DNA from: Ruminococcus sp.
GTDB taxonomy: Bacteria; Bacillota; Clostridia; Oscillospirales; Ruminococcaceae
DNA: 64,000 nucleotides
Reading direction: 5' to 3'
NCBI GenBank assembly: GCA_015066805.1
Contig: SVNP01000002.1
Span: 62,001-126,000 of the forward strand
This document shows positions 1 through 8,070 of the stretch, one piece after another. The position numbers and the translations under genes were made by a program. Below the pieces are notes generated by a model. That model saw only the letters and a list, made by a program, of their open reading frames with translations. It did not search any database and had not been told where the DNA came from. The stretch's first letter is position 1. Each line of letters opens with the position of its first letter.

Positions 1-1
1 G

Positions 2-2743
2 GGCGGTGAAACCACCACAACAACCACTACCATGACAGCACAGCAAACCCTGATGAGTGCTGCAAGTCTGGTGATCAACGGTAACCCCGGCAATAACAAC
101 TATGTGCAGGGTACCCAGTTCGTGTACTATCAGGCTGAGGGTAATAACATTCAGAGTAATGGAAACCTCAAGTCCCTCAACTTCAATACACATGAACAAT
201 CCCTTACAATCGACGGCAACACCTATAAGACCAAGGGCGTGAAGATGCAGGGTCAAACCCGAATCGGCTTCTCCATTGGTATAAAGGGTACGTTGTATGT
301 GTATGTCAACGGTCAGAATGGTGCAGGCAATATTAACATTACATCGTTGAGTACCGGCAGAGTTTATTCATCCGCTGTATCCGCAAGTGGCACTACCGGA
401 GTGGAAGTGCTGACCTTTGAACTGGAAGAGTTCGGCGAATACTCCATTGCAAAGGGTGATGGCGCACAGTTCTTCGTGGAAGCCATTTACTTTGGCCCGC
501 CACAAGTCCGGCTCCCCTTTGACAACGCAACCGATGCCGAGCTGATGATGGATCTTATCAACAACAACAAGCTTAGGTATGACAGCAATGATCCCGGCGA
601 GTACGTTGACCCCGAAGAATGGTACAAATCCGAGCTGGCAACCCTGACCGCATATAAGCTCATCGAATACCAGATTAAGGTGCCTTACGCAGGTATTGGT
701 GGCTGGACCAAGGAACAGGGCAACGGTACTCCTTTCCCACCTACTAACAACAACTGGGGTCAGGGCACCATCGACAATGAGATCACTTGCGCACAGATCC
801 GCTTCCTTTCCAAGGTGTATCAGGCAACAGGTAATACTGATTTCTATGATTCTCTCATCAAGGGCATTGAGTTTATTCTGGGTGATGCATACGTTGGTGA
901 GTATTACAAGGATAACAAGGGTGGCATCAACAGTGGCCAGCAAAAGGACACCGGCTTGCGTTACGCAAACGGCGGCTTTGCACAGCGTTTTGATGAAAGT
1001 GAAAGCGCATATCACCACCAGATCACTTTCAACGATAACGCAATGGTCAATGTGCTGCGTATCCTCAGTGAGATCGGTACAGCCAGCGGAGATTTCTCCT
1101 TCCTGACAGTAAAAAATCCGGAACTCGCAAAAGAGGCTCTGGATGCTGTTCACCAAGGTGTACAGTGCATCCTCGATTGTCAGATCATTGTCAATAACAA
1201 CGCATCTGATTATCAGTTTCAGTATACTTACAAGGATAAGTATGTGAACGGTGACGGCACTATTACCTCTCGGGTGAATATTCCCGTTGCGACTGACAAG
1301 TGGCACGGCAGATATACCGGTTGGTGCCAGCAGCATGATCCCCAAACGCTGGAACCCGGTTGGGCAAGAGCCTTTGAGCCGCCCTCTATCAGCGCCGGCG
1401 AAAGTGTAAACGTCATTACTTATCTGATTGAGTATTACAATTCTTCAATTTGCACACCTGAACTGAAAGCCGTACTTCCTCGCCGTATCAATGCGGCTGT
1501 GGATTGGATTTCTTCGGAAGATATTAAGCTTCACGTTGAATTGATCACCGGCACAGAAACGTATGTGAAAGACAAGGACGGCAATACAACAACCAATTCT
1601 AACAGTAGAATGTATCTGCAGGCAAGCGATACTTCCGTTCTGTGGGCTCGTTTCTATTCCGTTATGGATGGTGTAACTCCTCTTTGGTGTGACCGTGATT
1701 GGAGTGACAGTAAAACTGACAGCTTCCTTGATAACTTCCGTGATTCCTACGCTAACATGACAGGTGAACGTCGTAACGGCTACAATTACGCACAGACTTC
1801 CCCCAACAGCATCGCCTCCAACCCCGATGCCTACCGCATCCCCATTGATGGCACTACCGTAAAAGACCTGATCGTATATCCCTCCAAACCTATCAGCAAC
1901 GCCAGTTCTGTTGTGGCAAAAGGCTGGTACGATTACGGCGATGCATGGGCCATCATCGGCAGCATTAAAAACCAGGAGCTGGTTTACGGCGATGAAACTT
2001 ATGTATTCTCCAATCTGCCCAACGCATTGATCGGTTGTGAGTACATTCGTCCCGCAAATGCATCTTCCGCAAAGAATGCCGCCAATGCGCTGGGTACATT
2101 CCGGCTCAGCAAAGCAGCAAATCTTTACATTCCTGTTCCCAATGGTACCAATCTCCCCGCTGAGATGAGTGGCTGGACAAAGACCACTGTTACCATTACG
2201 GTGAACAACACTACCATGACTATCTACTCCAAAGCCCTGGCACCTAATGCCGATGCAGCCGAACCGTATTCACTGTATTCTCTTGCAAATGCAGGTGTGC
2301 TGAACTACGGTGTGTTCATTGCAGTTGGTTCTGAGGATGCCACACGGTATACCACCGATGCAAAGGGTGAGGTTTCCATTGCAGGCTTGAAGGCCGATAC
2401 CTACTATGCGATTATTGAGATCGCAGCACCGATCGGTTATTTGCCGCTGGATAAACCTGCACTGTTTTCGGTATTTACCGTTAAGGAAGGCGAGCAGATG
2501 GGTACCATCGATCAGACCAAAGACCCTGAGGTGATCGACAAAACGGGCTACGTTCAAATGGAGTGGGATAGCGACAAGGCTTTGGCTTTGGATGCTGACA
2601 TTCTCAATGATTCCACTCATGTAGAGCTGCCCAACACGGGTGCAAGCCCGATCAGTATTCTGCTGCGTGGTATTGCAGCACTTCTCCCGGTTCTCGCAGG
2701 CGTGCATTTCGTATGGAAACGCATGGTGTGTCCTGTGGAATAA
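2..2743 (+). CDS. PL10 pectate lyase with SpaA-like domain and LPNTG wall anchor (5' truncated)
   Basis: The frame is open from base 2 with no start; the first visible codons encode Gly-Gly-Glu and a threonine run, so a linker and further domains lie upstream. The ATG at 32 is internal, and residues below count from it. Residues about 10-160 form a beta-rich module like those attached to pectinases. Residues about 170-605 match pectate lyase family PL10: TIDNEITCAQIRFL, ITFNDNAMVNV, LEPGWARAFEPPSIS, then WARFY and ERRNGY. Residues about 630-745 are a beta module also found in the PL11 protein of this window. Residues about 755-830 resemble a SpaA/Cna-B fold, followed by LPNTG (866-870), a hydrophobic helix and a short basic tail. 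PL10 enzymes cleave polygalacturonate by beta-elimination; the C-terminus indicates sortase attachment. The pilin and sortase genes follow directly. Confidence 0.87.
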   Translation, partial: GGETTTTTTTMTAQQTLMSAASLVINGNPGNNNYVQGTQFVYYQAEGNNIQSNGNLKSLNFNTHEQSLTIDGNTYKTKGVKMQGQTRIGFSIGIKGTLYVYVNGQNGAGNINITSLSTGRVYSSAVSASGTTGVEVLTFELEEFGEYSIAKGDGAQFFVEAIYFGPPQVRLPFDNATDAELMMDLINNNKLRYDSNDPGEYVDPEEWYKSELATLTAYKLIEYQIKVPYAGIGGWTKEQGNGTPFPPTNNNWGQGTIDNEITCAQIRFLSKVYQATGNTDFYDSLIKGIEFILGDAYVGEYYKDNKGGINSGQQKDTGLRYANGGFAQRFDESESAYHHQITFNDNAMVNVLRILSEIGTASGDFSFLTVKNPELAKEALDAVHQGVQCILDCQIIVNNNASDYQFQYTYKDKYVNGDGTITSRVNIPVATDKWHGRYTGWCQQHDPQTLEPGWARAFEPPSISAGESVNVITYLIEYYNSSICTPELKAVLPRRINAAVDWISSEDIKLHVELITGTETYVKDKDGNTTTNSNSRMYLQASDTSVLWARFYSVMDGVTPLWCDRDWSDSKTDSFLDNFRDSYANMTGERRNGYNYAQTSPNSIASNPDAYRIPIDGTTVKDLIVYPSKPISNASSVVAKGWYDYGDAWAIIGSIKNQELVYGDETYVFSNLPNALIGCEYIRPANASSAKNAANALGTFRLSKAANLYIPVPNGTNLPAEMSGWTKTTVTITVNNTTMTIYSKALAPNADAAEPYSLYSLANAGVLNYGVFIAVGSEDATRYTTDAKGEVSIAGLKADTYYAIIEIAAPIGYLPLDKPALFSVFTVKEGEQMGTIDQTKDPEVIDKTGYVQMEWDSDKALALDADILNDSTHVELPNTGASPISILLRGIAALLPVLAGVHFVWKRMVCPVE

Positions 2744-2785
2744 AGTACGTGACCAAGCCATTTTTTAACAGAAAGGAAAACTACT

Positions 2786-4375
2786 ATGAAAAAGCAAATG
2801 AAACAAGTTGCTGCCGCAACACTGGCAGCCCTGTGCTTCGGCGCAGTCGCAATCCCGACCGTGGCTTCCGCTGCGACTATTACCGTGACCAACTCTTCGT
2901 CTAACATTACTATGGATGCAACCGACACTTATACCGCCTATAAGGTGTTTGGTGTCAACGATCTGGGCGATGGGAAGATTGAGATCATTGAGGACTCTAT
3001 TTCCGATAAAGTTGCTGATGTCTTTGAGACTTTGATGGCTGCGGATAGTACATTTTCATCCTCCAGCGCGACTATCGGCGGTAAGATTACGGACTATCTG
3101 AATCACATCGCTAGCAAAAATGATGCCGTCAAAGCTATGGGCCGTGCTCTTGCGAACGCTGGGCTGACTAATGGCCAGGCTATGACAGTTGCCGATGGTA
3201 AGGCAACACTGGATGTTGGTGATGAGTTGGGTTACTATTTGGTGACCGGTGCTTCCAAGGAAGGAACCGAAACAGTTCATTCGTCTGTGATGCTGAGGAC
3301 TGCAACCGAGGATATTTCAATCGTTTTGAAGGCTGACAAGCCCACTGTTGACAAGAACATTGTTGAGAACAATGCTCTGGTGAATACCAATACTGCTGCT
3401 TTCGGTGACGTTATTACTTATCAGATTGACAGTAAAGTTCCGGATCACACCTATTATTCCACCTACTACATGAAGTTTACCGATACCATTTGTGACGGTA
3501 TTGACTTTAACGTAAATGAGACCGATGCTGAACTGACTGCTACAGTTGTAATTGGCAGCACACCGCTGGCTCCTGAGGCTTACGAACTGACTATTGACGG
3601 TAACGTGATGACCATTGTTATTCCCAACGCAAAGAGCTATGCCATTGGTGCTGACATCAAGATCACATATGATGCAACCGTGGGTAGTGACGCTGTTATT
3701 TGGAATGATGCGAGTGCAGGCAATCCCAACAAGGTTAAACTGACCTACTCCAACAATCCCAACTGGGATACCGACGGTGACGGCATTCCGGATGACAAGG
3801 ATGCAAATCCTAATACCCCCAATCCGAGTGAGCCGAATCCTGAGAATCCTAATGATCCGTTTACCCCTGAAGATTTTACTCCTCCCACCGAGGATACCCC
3901 TGAAGTTGAGGTTATCACTTATGTAACCGAACTGAACATTTACAAGCAGGATGTTACAGACCCCAACAGCAAAACTGCTATGCCCGGCGTTGAGTTTAAG
4001 CTCGTAGGCGAGGGCAAGGAGTTGACTGGTACGACCGGTGCTGACGGTAAACTCGCATTCTCCGGTTTGGATGCTGGCACTTATACCATCACCGAAGTTT
4101 CTGCCCCTGACGGTTATATCCCTGCAAGCCCTGTAACGATTGTTATTGGCGAAGTTTACACTGATGCTCAACAGTCTGCATTTTCTAAGTTCACCTACGC
4201 TGAAGGTACTAACGCAGCAGGCGATACGAATCTCTTCACAATCGACAACAAGAGGGGCACCACCCTGCCCGAGACCGGTGGCATCGGCACCACCATCTTC
4301 ACCATCGTGGGTCTGACCCTGATGGCAACTGCAACCGGCGCCTTCATCATCAAGAGAAAGGTCACCGCACAGTAA
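2786..4375 (+). CDS. SpaA-type isopeptide-forming pilin, LPETG anchor
   Basis: 529 residues. An N-terminal signal peptide ends near ASAA (about residue 30). The body has the layout of a Gram-positive backbone pilin: an N-terminal domain, then KPTVDKNIV, which sits where the pilin-motif lysine is usually found, and a fimbrial isopeptide-like domain. A calcium-type segment DTDGDGIPDDKDANPN (about 329-345) and a Pro/Asn/Glu-rich stretch follow. Next comes a Cna-B domain with the E-box-like YTITEVSAPDGY, then LPETG (494-498), a membrane helix and KRK. Class C sortases polymerise such pilins through an intermolecular isopeptide bond. The start has the ribosome site AGAAAGGAAA. It lies 42 bp after the pectate lyase and is probably co-transcribed. 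The role as shaft subunit is inferred from order and domains. Confidence 0.9.
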   Translation: MKKQMKQVAAATLAALCFGAVAIPTVASAATITVTNSSSNITMDATDTYTAYKVFGVNDLGDGKIEIIEDSISDKVADVFETLMAADSTFSSSSATIGGKITDYLNHIASKNDAVKAMGRALANAGLTNGQAMTVADGKATLDVGDELGYYLVTGASKEGTETVHSSVMLRTATEDISIVLKADKPTVDKNIVENNALVNTNTAAFGDVITYQIDSKVPDHTYYSTYYMKFTDTICDGIDFNVNETDAELTATVVIGSTPLAPEAYELTIDGNVMTIVIPNAKSYAIGADIKITYDATVGSDAVIWNDASAGNPNKVKLTYSNNPNWDTDGDGIPDDKDANPNTPNPSEPNPENPNDPFTPEDFTPPTEDTPEVEVITYVTELNIYKQDVTDPNSKTAMPGVEFKLVGEGKELTGTTGADGKLAFSGLDAGTYTITEVSAPDGYIPASPVTIVIGEVYTDAQQSAFSKFTYAEGTNAAGDTNLFTIDNKRGTTLPETGGIGTTIFTIVGLTLMATATGAFIIKRKVTAQ

Positions 4376-4470
4376 TCTGCCCCAAACCATTGAAAACCGC
4401 ACAGTAAACCCATAATCCTTGCCCTCGGAGCTTCGGCTTCGGGGGCAAGATTTCATGAAAACCGCACAAG
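4363..4470 (+). repeat. Triplicated ACCGCACA(GTAA) tract at the pilin 3' end
   Basis: ACCGCACAGTAA ends the pilin gene (from about 4365), recurs near 4396 within TGAAAACCGCACAGTAA, and appears again as TGAAAACCGCACAAG near 4456-4470. The two TGAAAACCGCACA copies flank the hairpin at 4418-4449. This looks like a small local duplication of the gene's tail. Confidence 0.55.
4418..4449 (+). terminator. Intercistronic TTCG-loop hairpin between pilin and sortase genes
   Basis: CTTGCCCTCGGAGC and GCTTCGGGGGCAAG pair around a TTCG loop with one wobble and one mismatch. Only three T's follow, so it may act as a partial terminator or RNA-processing barrier that lowers sortase expression relative to the pilin. 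Confidence 0.5.
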
Positions 4471-4491
4471 ATCGGATGAATCGTAACGCTT

Positions 4492-5355
4492 ATGAAAAAC
4501 TTTCTGCTGAATCTGCTTTTTTCCTTGATCTTCCTGTTGGGTCTGGCAATTTTGCTGTACCCCACAGTCAGTGATCTTTGGAACAAGCGCAACCAATCCA
4601 TTGTTATTTCCACATTCCAGGCGGATCTGGACAATACCGCCGAGGAAGAACTGGCCGCCGCCTTTGATGCCGCCTATGATTGGAATCTTCGCCTGCCCAA
4701 AATGCTGTATACCATGACCGGTGCCATGATCGAAGCCGATGCAGAGTACAATTCTCTGTTGAATATGACAGGCAATGGTGTCATGGGCGTGGTGGAGATC
4801 AACGCCATTAATGTGCGCCTGCCGATTTACCATGGCACCACCGATGCGGTTTTGCAGGTAGGTGCAGGGCATATTGGCTCCACCTCGCTGCCTTCCGGCG
4901 GATTAACGACCCATTCGGTGATCTCGGCGCATACCGGTCTGCCTTCTGCAAGATTGTTTACCGACCTGAACCAACTGGAGATCGGTGATGTGTTCAAAAT
5001 CACCGTGCTGAACAAAACCTTGATTTATGAGGTAGATCAGATCGAAGTTGTTTTGCCGGATCAGGTTTCATCTTTGCGGATTATGGAGGATGAAGACCAT
5101 GTAACGCTGGTGACCTGTACTCCCTACGGTGTGAATTCTCACCGGTTGCTGGTGCGGGGCACCCGTCTGCCGGATGAGATCGTAGAGGATGTAGGCTATA
5201 CCATCAATAATGAGGCGGTTTTTGTGGATAAGACCGTGTTGATTCCTTTTGTAGTTGCACCGTTGACCATGTTATATCTGGTGCGTATTTTTGCGCAGTA
5301 TTTACGCAGACCCATTGGCCGCCGCAAGAAGTACAACGGTGGTTTACCTGCATAA
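4492..5355 (+). CDS. Class C (pilus) sortase
   Basis: 287 residues, usual for pilin-polymerising sortases. An N-terminal membrane helix (about 5-22) and a second hydrophobic segment near the C-terminus (about 245-265) are class C features. The catalytic histidine is H147 in SVISAHTGLP, the nucleophile is C209 in HVTLVTCTPYG, and the arginine lies in HRLLVRG just after. The stretch before VEINAINVRLPIYHGT is where a lid normally sits; I do not see a clear Asp-Pro-Phe/Trp lid motif. The enzyme should act outside the membrane, joining the LPETG pilin into a fibre and possibly adding the LPNTG pectate lyase. It is third in the operon after a 116-bp spacer with a hairpin. No convincing ribosome site precedes the ATG. 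Confidence 0.93.
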   Translation: MKNFLLNLLFSLIFLLGLAILLYPTVSDLWNKRNQSIVISTFQADLDNTAEEELAAAFDAAYDWNLRLPKMLYTMTGAMIEADAEYNSLLNMTGNGVMGVVEINAINVRLPIYHGTTDAVLQVGAGHIGSTSLPSGGLTTHSVISAHTGLPSARLFTDLNQLEIGDVFKITVLNKTLIYEVDQIEVVLPDQVSSLRIMEDEDHVTLVTCTPYGVNSHRLLVRGTRLPDEIVEDVGYTINNEAVFVDKTVLIPFVVAPLTMLYLVRIFAQYLRRPIGRRKKYNGGLPA

Positions 5356-5391
5356 AAGCAGGAGCTTCAGCAGAAATAAGCCATACGAAAA

Positions 5392-5426
5392 AAACAGCCA
5401 CCGAGCATTTTGTTCGGTGGCTGTTT
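5392..5426 (+). terminator. Terminator of the sortase operon
   Basis: A perfect 13-bp stem, AAACAGCCACCGA with TCGGTGGCTGTTT, closes a 9-nt loop 36 bp after the sortase stop. Confidence 0.8.
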
Positions 5427-5440
5427 GGATGAAACGGAAA

Positions 5441-5471
5441 AAAGCAGCATCCTTTTTTAGGATGCTGCTTT
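5441..5471 (-). terminator. Terminator of the lipoprotein gene
   Basis: A perfect 12-bp stem, AAAGCAGCATCC with GGATGCTGCTTT, with A-rich flanking sequence gives a U-tail for transcripts arriving from the right. It lies 12 bp past the stop of the minus-strand lipoprotein gene. Confidence 0.75.
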
Positions 5472-5482
5472 GTGTGTATCAA

Positions 5483-6259
5483 TTACTCGGCTGCGGAGTC
5501 ACCCTCAGCAGGAGTATCGGTGGACTCGCCACCCTCAGCGCCGGTACCGGTAACGGTGAAATCAACCTCAATCTTGCTCCAGGAAGTAAAATCAGCAGTG
5601 TCAATGATCTGGGAGCTGTACTCGGTCATCTCGGTAGTACCAACAGGGCCATCAGCGGTGTGAGCATCATCGGGCAGGCTGTTAACCCAAGAGTTGTAGA
5701 TGTTAGCGCGCATTTCCTTGCCGTCATCAGAGGAGGTGTAGTTCTTGGCCTTCAGCTCAATTGCCTTGCCGTCTACACGGATCTCGGTGATCTCGATGCA
5801 CATTTCAGGGTACAGGGTAGTGCCGTCGTTCACCTTAACAGCAGCAAAAGCAACGCCGCCACACTTGTAAACGCCGTTGGGATCCTGACCGATGTCATAC
5901 TGTGCACCCTTGGTGGCAACATTTACGCTGACAGTGTACTGGCCGTCGCCGGTGATCTTTGCCACACCTGCATCATAGGTCAGCAGAGTTTCAGCGGTGC
6001 CATCGTAGCTGACGTAGAACTGACCGTCGTTGATGTAAAGGAATGCGTCGCCGGAGCCGGCTTCCACAGCTTCTTCAAACTCGATGGGCTCGGTGGTAGT
6101 GGTGGTCACGGTAGCAGCAGTGGTAGTAGTGGTGGTGGTGCTGGCTGCAGAAGACTCGGGTGCGGAATCCTTGGAGCTGTCATCGCCGCAAGCGGTGCAG
6201 ACAGAGAGAGCCATAACGGCTGCGAAGGTAGCTGCAAGTAGCTTCTTGGTCTTGGTCAT
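5483..6259 (-). CDS. Ruminococcal lipoprotein of unknown function
   Basis: 258 residues from the ATG at 6259, chosen because GAAAGAGGT lies just upstream and the protein then begins with a lipoprotein signal, MTKTKKLLAATFAAVMALSV, with the likely lipidated cysteine at C24 before GDDSSKD. A threonine-rich linker follows, as in cellulosomal proteins here. The mature region (about 65-235) is beta-rich, with GDAFLYINDGQFYVSYDG, KNYTSSDDGKEMRANIYNSW and ADFTSWSKIEVDFTVTG. From memory, similar lipoproteins recur in ruminococci without an assigned function. It should sit on the outer face of the membrane. The divergent LacI-family gene and a LacI-type palindrome in the gap suggest sugar-responsive control. 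A carbohydrate-binding role is only a guess. Confidence 0.8.
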   Translation of the reverse strand: MTKTKKLLAATFAAVMALSVCTACGDDSSKDSAPESSAASTTTTTTTAATVTTTTTEPIEFEEAVEAGSGDAFLYINDGQFYVSYDGTAETLLTYDAGVAKITGDGQYTVSVNVATKGAQYDIGQDPNGVYKCGGVAFAAVKVNDGTTLYPEMCIEITEIRVDGKAIELKAKNYTSSDDGKEMRANIYNSWVNSLPDDAHTADGPVGTTEMTEYSSQIIDTADFTSWSKIEVDFTVTGTGAEGGESTDTPAEGDSAAE

Positions 6260-6306
6260 GATGGTTACCTCTTTCTCATATTTATATATGTGCTGCAGTG
6301 ATACCA

Positions 6307-6314
6307 TAACGTTA
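6307..6314. promoter_or_regulatory. Possible LacI-family operator
   Basis: TAACGTTA is a perfect palindrome with the central CG typical of LacI/GalR-family operators. It lies about 50 bp upstream of the lipoprotein start, opposite the LacI-family gene. Flanking symmetry is poor, so the call is tentative. Confidence 0.33.
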
Positions 6315-6588
6315 CAATGATACAGTACAGCACTATACGATATATGGTACACTATTTTTGAAAAATTCGCAAGTGGTAAACCGCACAAATATCAAGAGGA
6401 TTACAAGACGAAAAACTGTGAATTTATACGAATTACAGCCATATTTCTACAAATTTTACCCTGCGGTGACTGTGAAAGATCACGGAAAGCATAAAAACAA
6501 GACGATTCTCATACAAATGGTAGAGAAAATGGTGGATTTTGAGCTGGATAGGCTGATAATTATACTCAAAGTTTTTTTCGATTCGGTA

Positions 6589-6617
6589 TTTACAAATCGG
6601 GAAAAATGTGCTATAAT
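6589..6617 (+). promoter_or_regulatory. Promoter of the LacI-family regulator
   Basis: TTTACA, a 17-bp spacer and TATAAT with an extended -10 TG one base upstream. The untranslated leader would be about 140 nt. Confidence 0.75.
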
Positions 6618-6762
6618 AAGTAAACGTATCTTTGTATCTTTTTGCGAAACCTGTCTGCTCCTGACGATGTATGGAAAACAGATGCGGCCTTCTTACATAT
6701 AATAATAGTATACCCTATATGCAGACAGCGGCCCGACCAAAACAGAAAAGGGGATGAATGCC

Positions 6763-7788
6763 ATGAAAAACGGTGTTCGTATGTCCGATATTGCCAAGGA
6801 ACTGGGTGTCAGCGTTGTTACGGTCTCCAATGCGCTGAACGGACGCGGTGGTGTCAGCGAGGATATGCGCCGGAAGATTCGTGACCGTGCATCGGCGCTG
6901 GGCTACCGCCCCTCAGCACCGCGCTCACCAAAAAAAATTGCGGCACAGCCCATGGATGGCGGCAACATCGGTATTCTGACCAGTGAACGCTTTGCAGGCC
7001 CTCGGGGGACCTTCTACTGGTTTCTGACCGCAGGCGTCTCCAAGGAACTGACACAAGCCAACCTTTATGCCGTATATGAAAGCGTTTCCACTGCGGACGA
7101 AGAAAACTGCGTGCTGCCCCGTATCGTGGCGGAACGGCAGGTGAGAGGTCTGATCGTGATAGGGCAGCTTTCCAGAGCATATCTGGATAAACTGGCGGCC
7201 ATGCATCTGCCGTTGCTGTTTTTGGATTTCTACAACAAGCACAGCGATATCGACGCTGTGATCTCGGATAATTTCTACGACAGCTACCTGATCACCGATC
7301 GCCTTGTTATGCTTGGCCACCGTGATATCGGTTTTATCGGCAATGTGACGGCAACCAGCAGCATTCACGACCGTTTTCTGGGCTATGTCAAATGCCTGAT
7401 GGAACACGGGCTTTCCTACCACCCCGAATGGACGCTGGATGACCGTGAGGACGGCGGAACAAACCTTATTCCCGTGCAGTTCCCGCAGCAGATGCCCACG
7501 GCTTTTGTCTGCAATTGCGATGAAACGGCGTTTCGTGTCATTGCCGAGCTGCAGCGGCTGGGCTACCGTGTCCCCGAAGATATCTCCGTGACCGGCTACG
7601 ATAACTATACCGTTTCCGATATGTGCGTGCCTGCCATTACTACCGTTGAGGTGGATCTTGCGGAGATGGCGCATACGGCGGTCACGCTTCTGCTGGCAAG
7701 GCTTGAAAATCCCACCAAGCCCGCAGCCCGCCATGTGATCCCCGGCAGAGTTATCATCAAGGACTCTATGGCGGAGCCCAGGGGGTAA
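6763..7788 (+). CDS. LacI/GalR-family transcriptional regulator
   Basis: 341 residues. The ATG at 6763 is preferred over 6754 because AAAAGGGG (to 6753) lies nine bases before it and touches the earlier ATG. Residues 4-48 are the LacI helix-turn-helix, MSDIAKELGVSVVTVSNAL, with the hinge-helix region before GYRP. The rest is a periplasmic-binding-protein-like effector domain, including VTGYDNYTVSDMCVPAITTV, the usual end of the effector domain. Members repress or activate sugar-use genes in response to a small ligand. The ligand cannot be read from the sequence. The divergent lipoprotein gene is the nearest candidate target. Confidence 0.93.
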   Translation: MKNGVRMSDIAKELGVSVVTVSNALNGRGGVSEDMRRKIRDRASALGYRPSAPRSPKKIAAQPMDGGNIGILTSERFAGPRGTFYWFLTAGVSKELTQANLYAVYESVSTADEENCVLPRIVAERQVRGLIVIGQLSRAYLDKLAAMHLPLLFLDFYNKHSDIDAVISDNFYDSYLITDRLVMLGHRDIGFIGNVTATSSIHDRFLGYVKCLMEHGLSYHPEWTLDDREDGGTNLIPVQFPQQMPTAFVCNCDETAFRVIAELQRLGYRVPEDISVTGYDNYTVSDMCVPAITTVEVDLAEMAHTAVTLLLARLENPTKPAARHVIPGRVIIKDSMAEPRG

Positions 7789-7857
7789 AAAGGTACCATA
7801 ATCGTTGGTATCGTCAAAACGCATAAAATTTGCGGCCGATTTTTGTACAAAAAGCGG

Positions 7858-7886
7858 TTGCAATTGTGAATTTTTTGTGATATAAT
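7858..7886 (+). promoter_or_regulatory. Promoter of the type IV pilus operon
   Basis: TTGCAA, 17-bp spacer and TATAAT with extended -10 (TGATATAAT). It gives a leader of about 180 nt before pilC containing small GC-rich stem-loops, for example TTCCG/CGGAA near 8010-8029. Confidence 0.78.
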
Positions 7887-8070
7887 AACTTTAGGTTCTT
7901 AGTGTGGCTATTGGTGTGCCCTGACGAAATCGCAATTTTGTTCGCTCTTGCTTTCAGGATGCGATGAGCTGCGGTTCGCCTCGGCTGCGCGCGGAAATAC
8001 AAGGGGATGTTCCGTTTCGCTCAGCGGAATGTGCCCGACAAATCAAACATTTGCAGTAGGAGGTGGTTTT

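Larger units (their letters stand above)
6260..6762. other. Intergenic control region between lipoprotein and LacI-family genes
   Basis: 503 AT-rich bases without a convincing gene. The lacI-type promoter lies at 6589-6617. A weak minus-strand promoter may exist just upstream of the palindrome at 6307-6314. An open frame at 6358-6702 lacks a ribosome site and overlaps the promoter. Confidence 0.6.

Noticed and set aside
32-34. ATG at 32 as the start of the pectate lyase gene
   Set aside because: The frame stays open upstream to the window edge with a threonine linker, there is no ribosome site, and no signal peptide follows; the gene is truncated by the window.
6358-6702. Open frame of 114 codons in the lipoprotein-LacI gap
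   Set aside because: No ribosome site, no recognisable domain, AT-rich composition, and it runs across the lacI-family promoter.
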